Source: Hyphomicrobiales bacterium (GTDB taxonomy: Bacteria; Pseudomonadota; Alphaproteobacteria; Rhizobiales; Rhizobiaceae). From it: a DNA stretch of 64,000 bases. The position numbers and the translations under genes are program-made. The notes under the pieces are model-generated. The model saw nothing but the letters and a program-made list of their open reading frames with translations. It did no database searches and had not been told where the DNA came from. Below, one piece after another: positions 17,685 to 26,792 of this stretch (within the stretch, counting starts at the first letter, position 1; the number at the start of each line of letters is the position of its first letter). Location of the stretch: positions 62,001 to 126,000 of the forward strand of contig UCII01000005.1 in the NCBI GenBank assembly GCA_900472485.1, written 5' to 3'.

Positions 17685-19156
17685 GCGAGACGGTCTCCGA
17701 ACAGGAACTGCATGGCGCGGTCGAGGCGGATATGCGGCACCGAGAGCTTGATGCCTTCACCGGTTTCGTCGAGCTCCGGCGGGCGAAACCGGACAACGTT
17801 CACCTCGGGCAGATGGACCTTCGCCCCATCCGATTCAAGGGCTTCGAACAGCCAGCGCGGGTTTTCCGGCAAATCGCCGGGGAAGACCGCCGTCTTGCGA
17901 TTGCCGTCGAAGGTCTCGCCGGCGATGGTTTCCCCATCCATCGGCGTGCCGACGATGACGGGAAGCGTCTGGCCGTCGCGGGTCACGGTTGCCTCGCGAG
18001 TTGCGCGCACGGAAGCGATGGCCATGACATCGATGCCGGCACCGGCCATGCCGATGCGCTCTATGGCACGGTCGACGAGACGGCGAGTCAATGCCTCCAG
18101 CCGGTCATGGCTTTCATGATGGAGATGGTCGGCCTTGGTCGCCGCGACCAGCACGCGATCGATGCGGCGGCCGAGCAGCGAGGATAGGAGGGAGTTGGTG
18201 CCTGGGCGGAAACAGGCCAGCACATCCGTCAGCGCTCGTTCCAGATCCTGCACGGCTTCCGGGCCGCGATTGATGGCCTGCAGGGCATCGACCAAAACGA
18301 TCTGCCGGTCGAGGCGGGCGAAATGCTCGCGGAAGAAGGGTTTGACGACAACGGACTTGTAGGCCTCGTAGCGGCGCTCCATCATCGCCCATAGAGAACC
18401 CTTCGGTGCATTGCCCTCCGCAGGCAGCTTCAGCGGTGCGAAGGTGAGGGCCGGCGAGCCGTCGAGATCGCCAGGCAGCAGGAAACGGCCGGGCGGCAAT
18501 GTCGAGAGCGAGCGCTCATCGGATTTGCAGGCTTTGAGATAATCGGCAAAGGCGGCAGCGAGGTCGCGTGCCTTCATCTCATCCGCGGGTTCAGCGATAT
18601 CTGCCGCTCCCGTTATGCCAAGCCAATGACGTGAAAGCTCGGCGCGGATGCCGGTCTCCGCCAGAGCCAGCGTTTCCTCGCTGAAGGTGCGGAAATCCTT
18701 TGCGAGCAGCGGCAGGTCGAGCAACCATTCGCCGGGATAATCGACGATATCGATGGAGAGGCGACCGGGCGAAAACAGGCGGTTCCAGCCGCTGGCGCTT
18801 TGATAATCCAGCGTGATGCGCAGCTCGGAGATGGCACGCGTCGAATCCGGCCAGATGCGGTCTTTAACTAGCGCACGGATGTGGTCCTCATATTGAAAAC
18901 GCGGCACGGCATCGTCCGGCTGCGGCTCGAGGCGAACGGCGGAGACACGACCGGACTGCACCGGCTCGAACAGCGGCAGACGTCCGCCATTCAGCAGATT
19001 ATGTACCAGCGAGGAGATGAAGACGGTCTTGCCCGAACGGGAGAGGCCTGTGACACCCAGACGGATCGTCGGATTGACGAGGCCGGCGGCGCGATCGGCA
19101 AGATTGTCAAATGCAATGAGGGCGTCGTCGGTGAAAGAGGTCAGGCTCGGGGGCAA
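17681..19156 (-). CDS. YcjX-like P-loop GTPase/ATPase
   Basis: A 491-residue YcjX family protein. The P-loop is GLSRSGKTVF near residue 37, and the switch-like DYPGEWLLDLPLL lies further on. Other family segments are LVDALQAINRGPEAV and LVAATKADHLHHESHDRLE, the latter resembling the GTPase NKxD region. The TTG at 19156 follows AGGGA with eight bases of spacing and gives the family N-terminus (PPSLTSFTDDAL); the frame extends upstream to 19270 without a credible site. It overlaps the YcjF-like gene. Confidence 0.88.
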   Translation of the reverse strand: MPPSLTSFTDDALIAFDNLADRAAGLVNPTIRLGVTGLSRSGKTVFISSLVHNLLNGGRLPLFEPVQSGRVSAVRLEPQPDDAVPRFQYEDHIRALVKDRIWPDSTRAISELRITLDYQSASGWNRLFSPGRLSIDIVDYPGEWLLDLPLLAKDFRTFSEETLALAETGIRAELSRHWLGITGAADIAEPADEMKARDLAAAFADYLKACKSDERSLSTLPPGRFLLPGDLDGSPALTFAPLKLPAEGNAPKGSLWAMMERRYEAYKSVVVKPFFREHFARLDRQIVLVDALQAINRGPEAVQDLERALTDVLACFRPGTNSLLSSLLGRRIDRVLVAATKADHLHHESHDRLEALTRRLVDRAIERIGMAGAGIDVMAIASVRATREATVTRDGQTLPVIVGTPMDGETIAGETFDGNRKTAVFPGDLPENPRWLFEALESDGAKVHLPEVNVVRFRPPELDETGEGIKLSVPHIRLDRAMQFLFGDRLA

Positions 19157-19275
19157 GGCGGGATCCCTGGATGACAGCGTGGCCGTGAATATAGGGATGG
19201 AAACTTGCGCCGAAAAGATGAGCGGATATGTGTCTGCAACGGCGAGGGCGGTCGCCGCACATATCGGCAAAGTCT

Positions 19276-19767
19276 CTATTCGGTGACAAAGTCGAGCAGC
19301 ACCCAGCCCGATGGCGTCGAACCGACTATGGCAAGGCCGGCTGTCGGAAAGCCGCGTGGCAGAGCGCCGGCCAGAGCCTCGCGTCCGATTAAGGCCGCAA
19401 GCGTCAGTTCGATGACCGGGTTATGCGCGATTAGCATGACCGAGTCCTGATCGGTCTGCGCGGCGATGAGTGACAGATAGACATCCGGTGAGCCGTTATA
19501 GAGTTCGTCGACAAAGCGGAATTCCGTCGACGGCGTCACGACGCGGCGTATAGCCTCGGCGGTCTGGCGGCAGCGCAGCGCGGTGGAGGAAATGACGAGG
19601 TCGGGCTTGTAGCCTTTATCGGCTGCCTCGTCGGCGACAATCTCGGCTGCGGCGTAGCCATTGTCGCTCAAGGGACGGTCGAAATCTCTTTGCCCGGGTA
19701 CAGCCTGTAGGGCCTCGGCGTGGCGCAGAAGATAGATCCGCGAGGGCGGCGGCGAAATGCTGATCAT
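19276..19767 (-). CDS. SixA-like histidine phosphatase
   Basis: A 163-residue member of the phosphohistidine phosphatase/phosphoglycerate mutase superfamily. The catalytic RHAE motif lies at the N-terminus (IYLLRHAEAL), and the second-site His is in LIAHNPVIE. The length and the LRCRQTAEAI segment resemble SixA, which removes phosphate from Hpt domains. In-frame ATGs at 19767 and 19788 are both possible. It lies 119 bases upstream of the YcjX-like gene on the same strand. A role on the window's Hpt or CckA relay is possible but untested. Confidence 0.85.
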   Translation of the reverse strand: MISISPPPSRIYLLRHAEALQAVPGQRDFDRPLSDNGYAAAEIVADEAADKGYKPDLVISSTALRCRQTAEAIRRVVTPSTEFRFVDELYNGSPDVYLSLIAAQTDQDSVMLIAHNPVIELTLAALIGREALAGALPRGFPTAGLAIVGSTPSGWVLLDFVTE

Positions 19768-20048
19768 GGCAAGATCCCGAGGCTCCATTTCACTCAAGAG
19801 GTAACGTCTCTTCATCGGTGCCGTCAACTGCTGCGCGATCCGTCAGAAGGCGAAATGCTCCATCATCACGGGAAGGTTACGAGAGGCGCGAATCTGGCTC
19901 GATGAGAAGAAGTGATGAAAAAATAGACCCTTAGCCGAATTTTATGACAAATTTAAAAATCAGTTGACAGCATCTATTTGGCTTGAATCGGCACTATCGG
20001 TTGGGATATACAGCCCAGCCATATGAGATGTTCTTCAGGAGAATCGCG

Positions 20049-20468
20049 TTGAGTGAGAAGATCGATCTTAGCAATTATGTACCCTCGGAAGACGAGGAGT
20101 TCATGAATCTGAACCAGCGAGCTTATTTTCGAGCGAAGCTGGTAGCATGGAAAAACGATATCCTTAGAGAAGCGCGCGAGACCCTGGATCATCTGGCAGA
20201 AGAAAGCGCAAATCATCCCGATCTTGCTGATCGGGCATCTTCGGAAACAGATAGAGCCATCGAGCTTCGGGCTCGCGATCGCCAGCGTAAACTCATCTCC
20301 AAGATCGATGCCGCCTTGCAGCGTATTGAAGACGGTACTTACGGCTATTGCGAAGAAACCGGCGAGCCGATCGGCTTGAAGCGTCTGGACGCTCGTCCCA
20401 TCGCCACTTTGTCGATCGAAGCACAGGAACGCCACGAGCGCCGCGAGAAGGTTTATCGCGACGAGTGA
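20049..20468 (+). CDS. dksA: DksA-type RNA polymerase-binding regulator lacking the zinc site
   Basis: A 139-residue DksA/TraR family protein that enters the RNA polymerase secondary channel and works with ppGpp. The coiled-coil tip has D61-R-A63, equivalent to the essential DxA of E. coli DksA. The C-terminal finger keeps only one cysteine (C101 in YGYCEETGEP); the other three positions are not Cys, so zinc cannot be held in the usual way, as in other alphaproteobacterial DksA proteins. The TTG at 20049 is chosen because AGGAGAA lies six bases upstream; the ATG at 20028 has no such site. Confidence 0.92.
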   Translation: MSEKIDLSNYVPSEDEEFMNLNQRAYFRAKLVAWKNDILREARETLDHLAEESANHPDLADRASSETDRAIELRARDRQRKLISKIDAALQRIEDGTYGYCEETGEPIGLKRLDARPIATLSIEAQERHERREKVYRDE

Positions 20469-20501
20469 ATGGTGGTTCGGTTTCGACCGGGCTTATAGAA
20501 C

Positions 20502-20533
20502 AAAGGCACGATGGATATCCATCGTGCCTTTTT
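20502..20533. terminator. Terminator after dksA, shared with the convergent FliO-like gene
   Basis: A 30-bp perfect palindrome (20502-20516 with 20517-20531) flanked by A- and T-rich ends, suitable for termination in both directions. Confidence 0.8.
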
Positions 20534-20560
20534 CGATTCCGGTGTTTGAGAGGCCGCGCC

Positions 20561-21496
20561 CTATTTGTCGCGGCTGACGCTCATTTCCCCGAAGATGCGA
20601 GCGACTTCTTTCTGAAGGGCGCTGTCGGCTCCGGTCAGCGGTGCAAGTTCGGGTTCCACGCGTTTTACCGGGCTTGGGATTGGGGATGGCGCGGCATTTG
20701 GCTGCTGCTGCACCTGCCGTGGCGCCGGCGCGTTCGGAATGATCCGTTCGGCGGTCAGGTTCTTCGACATTTCAGCTTCCAGTATGCGCTGGAAATCATT
20801 GTCGGGCTCGGCAGCAGGCGTCGGCGCCGGTGCGACGGGGTCGACTGCCGCCTGGCGCGCCGGAGCAGGCTGCTGCTGCGGCAGGACAACGTGACGAGCG
20901 GCATCCAGTATATCGGCTGCTTCAGCCTCGCTGATTGCCGGAGTGGGCTGAGGAGTCGGTTGCGGCGGCTTGACCGCGGCGGCGGCTTGTGGGTGCTCGG
21001 CCACCTGCGGCACTGGAGCGGGTTCCGGTGCAGGCGCAAGGCGGGGTTCGTTGCGCAAATAGGCTTCAATCTTGTCTTCGGCGGATTGTTGGCGTTGCGG
21101 AAGCGCTGCGGGAGGAGCTTCCACCGCAGTCGCCTTCTGCTGCTGCGGCTGCCGCTCTTCAAATGCCATGGGGATCCCGACCGGCGTCGCGACGGTTCCA
21201 GCCCGGGTGGCATCGGAAATGCCTGATTCGATGACGATGTCGGTCGGGCCGCCGATCATGATCAGATGCTCGATTCCATCGCGTCGCACGAGCACGAGAC
21301 GGCGGCGAGCATCGACGGCGGCGGCATCCAGCACCTGCAGGCGAGGCTGACGGTTCTTGCCGCCGCGCACGAAGGGGGAAGGCGCTCGGTTGCGCATGAT
21401 CCACAGAATGCCGATGAGCACGAGCAGAGCAATGCCAACTCCACCGGCTGCGAGAAAGAAACGGCTGCCATAGGCTCCGGCGATATCGTCCAACAT
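20561..21496 (-). CDS. FliO-like membrane protein with long Pro/Gln-rich tail
   Basis: A 311-residue protein with one N-terminal membrane helix (residues 14-34, FLAAGGVGIALLVLIGILWI). This is followed by a short beta-rich domain (RLQVLDAAAVDARRRLVLVRR, then EHLIMIGGPTDIVIE at 80-95) that matches the FliO domain of flagellar export. The remaining ~200 residues are Pro/Gln/Ala-rich and low-complexity. No flagellar genes lie nearby, so this is probably an orphan FliO-domain protein with another envelope role. GGAG lies ten bases before the ATG at 21496. Confidence 0.7.
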   Translation of the reverse strand: MLDDIAGAYGSRFFLAAGGVGIALLVLIGILWIMRNRAPSPFVRGGKNRQPRLQVLDAAAVDARRRLVLVRRDGIEHLIMIGGPTDIVIESGISDATRAGTVATPVGIPMAFEERQPQQQKATAVEAPPAALPQRQQSAEDKIEAYLRNEPRLAPAPEPAPVPQVAEHPQAAAAVKPPQPTPQPTPAISEAEAADILDAARHVVLPQQQPAPARQAAVDPVAPAPTPAAEPDNDFQRILEAEMSKNLTAERIIPNAPAPRQVQQQPNAAPSPIPSPVKRVEPELAPLTGADSALQKEVARIFGEMSVSRDK

Positions 21497-21533
21497 ATCG
21501 AGATACTCCGTAATTGTCCCCGATGTCGCGGTT

Positions 21534-21639
21534 TACAGCGCCGTGCGTCACATGTGACGCACAAAGATCGCTGTAGTGCTTTAAATCCGCTGCATAATTT
21601 TATCCTTAAATCGAATCCTATTTAAGGAATTATGCAACA
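21534..21639. repeat. Dispersed double-palindrome element, copy A
   Basis: About 106 bp made of two hairpins. Hairpin 1: TACAGCG/CGCTGTA arms (21534-21540 and 21569-21575) around an inner GTGCGTCA/TGACGCAC stem. Hairpin 2: TGCATAATT/AATTATGCA (21591-21599 and 21628-21636) around CCTTAAAT/ATTTAAGG. A second copy with the same layout is at 32943-33049. This copy lies between the divergent FliO-like and cckA genes. The rest of 21497-21888 (to 21888) shows no other feature. Confidence 0.85.
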
Positions 21640-21888
21640 GGCGCAACTGTTGCGGGTAATGCTTTGACCGTGACCCTTCTATACGGTGATCATATGAACA
21701 GGATTGCGCCGGAGACAAGATGCGATTGCGGGCTGTTGTATTCTATTGCTTGTGAATTCAAGCCTTTCTGGCCTGGCAAAGCTTTTTGCGGATGACGCAA
21801 ATTGATAAAGAAGATTCGAAAGGTCCGACTCCGGCGACCCCCAACGTGTATGACATGTCGCGAGGAGAACGGCTGATACGAGGGGTTT

Positions 21889-24507
21889 ATGACGAAGCAG
21901 CGTCCATCCGACGAGTATAGCGTGCCGCTGGTGGATCGCGGGGTTCGTTCGGGAACCGTGCTGCGCATCATCCTGCTTGCGCTCGTGCTCGTGGCCGCGG
22001 CAGCGGCCTTTGTCGTCTTCAAGAACCAGCTCGACAATGAAGCGGTTCTCGGCGGTCTCGGCATTCTTGCCATGGTCGGCATCTTCTTCCTGGTCTCCTC
22101 GATCATCGGTTTCGTCGAGGTCATGCCGCAGCCGCAGTCTGACAGTCTGGCGCGCTCCTTCCTCAACAGCCATCCCGACGGGACGCTGATCACTGACGAG
22201 AAGGGCCGTATCGTCTACGCAAATACCGCTTACGGCCGCCTGACCGGTGCGACGAAGGCGACGGAAGTGCAGTCGCTGGAAATGCTGCTATCGCGAAATC
22301 GCGAGTCCAACGAGGCTCTCTACCGTCTTGCCAATGGCCTGCGCGACGGCAATGAGGGATCGGAAGAGTTCCGCCTGCTGAAGCCGCTCGGTCCGGTGGA
22401 CGGAAGCGGCAATGGTGCGCACTGGTACCGGCTGAAGGCGCGGGTGCTGCCGCCGGAGCAAGGCAGCAGCAAGGTACTGCATATCTGGCAGGTCACCGAC
22501 ATCACCTCCGAACGTGACGATCAGGAACGCTTCTTCAAGGAATTGCAGAATGCGATCGACTATCTCGACCACGCGCCGGCCGGCTTTTTCTCCGCCGGAC
22601 GCAAGGGCGAGATCTTCTATCTCAATGCGACGCTTGCCGAATGGCTGGGCCTCGATTTGACCAAGTTCGTGCCGGGCTCGATGACCATAGGCGATCTCGT
22701 CGCCGGTGAGGGGCTGGCGCTGATCCAATCGGTACAGGCGGAACCGGGTCTCAAGAAGACGGTGACGCTCGATCTCGATCTGCGCCGGTCCAATGGCCAG
22801 AGCCTGCCGGTTCAGATCGTCCACAGCGTCACGTCGATGCGCGACGGCGCTCCCGGCGAGAGCCGCACCATCGTCCTGACCCGACAGAACGGCGCGGATA
22901 CCGAGCAATCAGCCTCGGCCGCTGCGATGCGCTTCAGCCGCTTCTTCAACAATACGCCGATGGCGATCGCATCAGTCGATGGCAATGGCCGTATTCTTAG
23001 GACGAATGCGCCCTTCCTCAAGCTCTTCTCGGATTTAGTCTCGCGTGATGATATCGAGCGCGGTGCTGCCCTCGAGAGCGTCGTCAACGAAAGTGACCGG
23101 CCGCAACTACAGCAGGCGCTGGCGGCCGCCAAGGATCGGCAGGGCGACATTCCGCCGATCGATTCCCGCAATCCGAAAGACGAAACGCGGCATTTCCGCT
23201 TCTACGTCAATGCCGTCATCGACCAAACCGACGAGGCGCCGGAAGAGGCTGCCATCGTCTATGCGGTCGAGGTGACCGAGCAGAAGGCGCTCGAGACCCA
23301 GATGGCGCAGACGCAGAAGCTCAATGCCGTCGGCACGCTTGCTGGCGGCATCGCGCATGACTTCAACAACGTTCTGACCGCAATCCTTCTGTCTTCCGAC
23401 CATCTCCTGCTACAGGCGCGACCTTCGGACGCCAGCTTTGCGGATTTGATGGAAATCAAGCGCAATGCCAATCGTGCGGCGGTGCTGGTGCGGCAGTTGC
23501 TCGCCTTCTCGCGCAAGCAGACCATGCGGCCGACGATCCTGAACCTGACAGACGTGATCGGCGATCTGCGCATGCTGGTTGATCGGCTGCTGTCCGGTAC
23601 GCATGTCAAACTCGACGTCGATTACGGGCGCGACCTGTGGCCCGTGAAAACCGATCTCTCACAGTTCGAGCAGGTGCTGATCAACCTCTGCGTCAATGCC
23701 CGCGATGCCATGCCGGGCGGCGGCACGCTGACGCTGCGCACCCGCAATCTGCTTGCGGCCGATGTCAGTGCGTTCAACTATCCCTACCTTCCGCATGAAG
23801 ATATGGTGCTTGTCGAGGTCAGCGATACCGGAACCGGTATCGCGCCTGAGATCATGGACAAGATTTTCGAGCCCTTCTTCACGACCAAGGAAGTCGGCAA
23901 GGGCACCGGTCTCGGCCTTGCGATGGTCTATGGCATCATCAAACAGTCCGGGGGTTATATCCAACCGGAATCGGAAGTAGGCAAGGGAACGACCTTCCGC
24001 ATCTTCCTGCCGCGTCACATCGTCGAAATGCCTGCCGTGACGGAAGCGAAAGTGGCGGAGAGCCGCGATGTCACGGCCATGGACCAGGGTGCGGGTGTCG
24101 CCGCGTCTCCGGAAGAACCGGCCGATCTTACAGGCAAGTCCGCTGTCGTGCTGCTTGTCGAGGACGAAGAGGCGGTACGCCGCGGTGGCAAGCGCATGCT
24201 TGAGACGCGAGGCTATACCGTCCACGAGGCCGGCTCCGGCGTCGAGGCGCTCGACATTATGGAGGAGCTCGACGGCCAGGTCGATGTCGTCGTCTCCGAT
24301 GTCGTCATGCCTGAGATGGACGGGCCGTCGCTGCTGCGCGAACTGCGCAAGAAATATCCGGATCTGAAGTTCATCTTCGTTTCGGGGTATGCCGAGGATG
24401 CCTTCGCGCGCAACCTGCCAGCGGATGCCCAATTCGGCTTCCTGCCGAAGCCATTCTCGCTGAAGCAGCTTGCCGTCGTCGTGCGCGAGACGCTGGACAA
24501 GAATTAA
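21889..24507 (+). CDS. cckA: Cell-cycle hybrid histidine kinase CckA
   Basis: An 872-residue hybrid sensor kinase. Two membrane helices (about 25-47 and 52-73) are followed by PAS-type sensory domains. The DHp domain has GGIAHDFNN with the phosphorylated His at residue 490. The HATPase domain has [18 protein letters not shown] and [12 protein letters not shown]. The C-terminal receiver has the phospho-Asp at residue 804 ([13 protein letters not shown]). CckA phosphorylates ChpT and so controls CtrA and CpdR; it is essential in rhizobia. The H-box and layout are characteristic of CckA rather than of general hybrid kinases. The start is the ATG at 21889, after GAGGGG. Confidence 0.95.
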   Translation: MTKQRPSDEYSVPLVDRGVRSGTVLRIILLALVLVAAAAAFVVFKNQLDNEAVLGGLGILAMVGIFFLVSSIIGFVEVMPQPQSDSLARSFLNSHPDGTLITDEKGRIVYANTAYGRLTGATKATEVQSLEMLLSRNRESNEALYRLANGLRDGNEGSEEFRLLKPLGPVDGSGNGAHWYRLKARVLPPEQGSSKVLHIWQVTDITSERDDQERFFKELQNAIDYLDHAPAGFFSAGRKGEIFYLNATLAEWLGLDLTKFVPGSMTIGDLVAGEGLALIQSVQAEPGLKKTVTLDLDLRRSNGQSLPVQIVHSVTSMRDGAPGESRTIVLTRQNGADTEQSASAAAMRFSRFFNNTPMAIASVDGNGRILRTNAPFLKLFSDLVSRDDIERGAALESVVNESDRPQLQQALAAAKDRQGDIPPIDSRNPKDETRHFRFYVNAVIDQTDEAPEEAAIVYAVEVTEQKALETQMAQTQKLNAVGTLAGGIAHDFNNVLTAILLSSDHLLLQARPSDASFADLMEIKRNANRAAVLVRQLLAFSRKQTMRPTILNLTDVIGDLRMLVDRLLSGTHVKLDVDYGRDLWPVKTDLSQFEQVLINLCVNARDAMPGGGTLTLRTRNLLAADVSAFNYPYLPHEDMVLVEVSDTGTGIAPEIMDKIFEPFFTTKEVGKGTGLGLAMVYGIIKQSGGYIQPESEVGKGTTFRIFLPRHIVEMPAVTEAKVAESRDVTAMDQGAGVAASPEEPADLTGKSAVVLLVEDEEAVRRGGKRMLETRGYTVHEAGSGVEALDIMEELDGQVDVVVSDVVMPEMDGPSLLRELRKKYPDLKFIFVSGYAEDAFARNLPADAQFGFLPKPFSLKQLAVVVRETLDKN

Positions 24508-24570
24508 GTGAGGGGCGTTTTGCGCCTCTCCATGTTGCCGATTACGGCGCAACGGTGTAATCAACCGCCC

Positions 24571-24621
24571 ATGATCGACCTTGCCAAGCTCGTTTTCCAA
24601 ATGTGGTGGCGCTCCTTCTAG
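24571..24621 (+). CDS. Putative leader peptide with tandem Trp codons upstream of trpS
   Basis: A 16-codon reading frame, MIDLAKLVFQMWWRSF, with two adjacent TGG codons at 24604-24609 and a TAG stop at 24619-24621. Tryptophan is the rarest codon, so a pair in a short frame just upstream of a tryptophanyl-tRNA synthetase gene is the classic layout of a Trp-sensing attenuator. The first arm of the downstream RNA hairpin begins at the base after the second TGG. The ribosome-binding site is weak, as is common for leader peptides. Expression is inferred. Confidence 0.6.
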   Translation: MIDLAKLVFQMWWRSF

Positions 24622-24727
24622 GAGCGGCAGTCGTCATGTCTTGACATCGACCCTGCCGCCGTGATCCGGCAGGCATGGTCCATTTCCGTTTTTCCCTTCC
24701 CGATTGCGGCGGCTCCTTTTGCGGAGC
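24610..24727 (+). promoter_or_regulatory. Candidate Trp attenuator / SD-sequestering leader of trpS
   Basis: Mutually exclusive stems can be drawn. Arm 1 CGCTCC (24610-24615) pairs with arm 2 GGAGCG (24621-24626). CGGCAG (24625-24630) pairs with CTGCCG (24653-24658), and the latter can also pair with CGGCAG (24667-24672). A final hairpin GCTCC/GGAGC (24712-24716 with 24723-24727) hides the trpS Shine-Dalgarno GGAG. If a ribosome stalls on the two Trp codons it covers arm 1 and frees GGAGC of arm 2, which could pair with GCTCC and expose the SD. The arms are seen in the sequence; the mechanism is inference. Confidence 0.5.
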
Positions 24728-24733
24728 TAAAGA

Positions 24734-25753
24734 ATGCATTCCGATACCAATATTCGTCCCGTCATCCTGACGGGCGACCGGACTACTGGTCCACTTCACC
24801 TTGGTCACTATGTCGGCTCGCTGAAAAGCCGCGTTGCACTTCAGCACAGCCATGAGCAATTCCTGCTGCTGGCGGATACGCAGGCACTGACCGACAATGC
24901 GCATGATCCCGAAAAGGTCCGGCGCAATGTTCTGGAAGTCGCGATCGACTACCTCGCGGTCGGCATCGATCCGACACTGACGACGATCTGCGTTCAATCG
25001 GCCTTGCCGGCGTTGGCGGAGCTGACGATGCTCTACCTGAATTTCGTCACGGTCAGCCGTCTCGAGCGCAACCCGACGATCAAGACGGAGATCCAGCTGC
25101 GCGGTTTCGTACGCGATGTGCCGGCCGGCTTTCTCTGCTACCCGGTGGCGCAGGCCGCCGATATCACCGCCTTCAAGGCGACGGTCGTTCCTGTCGGCGA
25201 GGATCAGGCGCCATTGATCGAGCAGACCAACGAGATCGTTCGCCGCCTCAACCGGCAGATCGGGCGAGACGTTCTGATGGAGGCTGCAGCGATGGTGCCC
25301 ACGGTGGGACGTCTGCCCGCCGTCGACGGCAAGGCGAAGATGAGCAAGTCGCAGGGCAATGCGATCCCGCTTTCGGCGTCGCCCGATGAGATCAGGGATG
25401 CCGTCCGGCGAATGTATACCGATCCGGATCACTTGCGTGTCAGCGATCCCGGCAAGATCGAGGGAAATGTGGTCTTCACCTATCTGGATGCCTTCTGTGA
25501 GGATCGGCAGCTGGTCGAAGAGCTGAAGGTGCATTATCGCGGCGGCGGGCTTGGTGACGTCACCTTGAAGAGACATCTTGAGGATGTCCTCCAGGAGCTG
25601 CTCGCGCCGATCCGGGGACGCCGCGTGCAATATGCTGCCGAGCCGGATTATATCATGGAGATCGTGCGTGAGGGGACGCGAAAGGCGAGGGAGCGAACGG
25701 AGGCAACGCTTGCCGAATTGCGGTCTGCTCTGGGTCTGTTCGTCCTGACCTGA
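24734..25753 (+). CDS. trpS: Tryptophanyl-tRNA synthetase, type II (Deinococcus TrpRS II-like)
   Basis: A 339-residue class I synthetase that charges tRNA-Trp. The HIGH-type motif is HLGH at residues 22-25 (in [18 protein letters not shown]) and KMSKS is at 202-206. The opening ILTGDRTTG and the [17 protein letters not shown]-like and GGLGDV segments resemble Deinococcus TrpRS II rather than the housekeeping TrpRS of rhizobia, which opens with SGVQPTG. A second trpS is therefore expected elsewhere in the genome. GGAG at 24723-24726 precedes the ATG at 24734. Expression is probably Trp-responsive through the upstream leader. Confidence 0.9.
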   Translation: MHSDTNIRPVILTGDRTTGPLHLGHYVGSLKSRVALQHSHEQFLLLADTQALTDNAHDPEKVRRNVLEVAIDYLAVGIDPTLTTICVQSALPALAELTMLYLNFVTVSRLERNPTIKTEIQLRGFVRDVPAGFLCYPVAQAADITAFKATVVPVGEDQAPLIEQTNEIVRRLNRQIGRDVLMEAAAMVPTVGRLPAVDGKAKMSKSQGNAIPLSASPDEIRDAVRRMYTDPDHLRVSDPGKIEGNVVFTYLDAFCEDRQLVEELKVHYRGGGLGDVTLKRHLEDVLQELLAPIRGRRVQYAAEPDYIMEIVREGTRKARERTEATLAELRSALGLFVLT

Positions 25754-25761
25754 AACGAAAA

Positions 25762-25793
25762 GAACGGCCAGGCGATTGCGTACCCGGCCGTTC
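25762..25793 (-). terminator. Terminator of the psuK-psuG unit
   Basis: An 8-bp stem GAACGGCC/GGCCGTTC (25762-25769 with 25786-25793). On the minus strand it is followed by TTTTCGTTT, so it fits termination of psuG; on the plus strand (trpS) there is no T run. Confidence 0.6.
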
Positions 25794-25819
25794 CTGTGAT
25801 TAGGGCTTTGATTATTTGA

Positions 25820-26746
25820 TTAGTCTGCGAGAGCGACGGCGATTTCCGCGGCCAGGCGCGCATTGTTTTCGACAAGCGCGATATTGGTCTTGAGGCTGCG
25901 GCCTTCGGTGATGTCGAAGATCGTGCTCAGCAGATAAGGCGTAACCGCCTTGCCGGTGATCTCGTCGCGCTCGGCACTGTCGAGGGCCCGCTCGATATAG
26001 ATTTCCATCTCCTCGCGCGGGATCTCGTCGGCTTCCGGAACCGGATTGGCGATCAGCATGCCGCCATCGATGCCGAGCTGTTCGCGCGTCGTCTGGAAGT
26101 TGGCGATGGCTGCCGGGCTGTTCAGCGTCAGCGGGCTCGTCAGACCGGACGAGCGCGACCAGAAGGCCGGGAATTCGGTGCTGTCGTAGGTGACGACCGG
26201 AACGCCGCGGGTTTCCAGCACTTCCAGCGTCTTCGGAATATCGAGGATCGCCTTGGCGCCGGCGCAAACGACGATGACGCCGGTGCGGGAAAGCTCTTCA
26301 AGATCCGCCGAAATATCGAAGCTCTCTTCGGCGCCGCGATGCACGCCGCCGATGCCGCCGGTGGCGAAAACCTTGATGCCGGCGCGGGCGGCCGCGATCA
26401 TCGTGGCGGCAACGGTGGTCGCACCGGTGCGGCGTTCGGCGATCGCAAAGGCGATGTCGGCGCGCGAGACCTTCATCGCACCTTCCGTCTTGGCCAGTGC
26501 TTCCAGCTCTTCCGGCTCTAGGCCGATATGCAGGGTGCCATGGATGACGGCGATGGTAGCCGGCACCGCGCCTTCCTGCCGGATGATCGCTTCGACGCTG
26601 CGGGCCATCTCGATATTGCCTGGATAAGGCATGCCGTGGGTGATGATCGTCGATTCCAGGGCGACGATCGGCGCACCACGCAGCTTGGCGGCGGCGATTT
26701 CCTTCGAATAGGAGATCGGAAGCAGGGGCGAGATAGGCTGGGTCAT
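25820..26746 (-). CDS. psuG: Pseudouridine-5'-phosphate glycosidase
   Basis: A 308-residue enzyme that reversibly splits the C-C glycosidic bond of pseudouridine 5'-phosphate into uracil and ribose 5-phosphate. Family segments: ALESTIITHGMPYPGN near the N-terminus, ATIAVIHGTLHIGL, KVFATGGIGGVHRGAE (phosphate-binding region), VCAGAKAILDIPKTLE and LLSTIFDITEGRSLKTN at the end. The ATG at 26746 gives the family length; a longer frame to 26821 overlaps the spacer from psuK. It is the second gene of a psuK-psuG pair with a 46-base gap, completing pseudouridine breakdown. Confidence 0.93.
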   Translation of the reverse strand: MTQPISPLLPISYSKEIAAAKLRGAPIVALESTIITHGMPYPGNIEMARSVEAIIRQEGAVPATIAVIHGTLHIGLEPEELEALAKTEGAMKVSRADIAFAIAERRTGATTVAATMIAAARAGIKVFATGGIGGVHRGAEESFDISADLEELSRTGVIVVCAGAKAILDIPKTLEVLETRGVPVVTYDSTEFPAFWSRSSGLTSPLTLNSPAAIANFQTTREQLGIDGGMLIANPVPEADEIPREEMEIYIERALDSAERDEITGKAVTPYLLSTIFDITEGRSLKTNIALVENNARLAAEIAVALAD

Positions 26747-26792
26747 TGTCGTTTCCAATTCACTGAAACAATATATGCGTCTTGAGCAGGCT

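Noticed and set aside
19964-19992. TTGACA upstream of dksA as a -35 box
   Set aside because: No convincing -10 hexamer lies at 16-18 bases; too weak to report.
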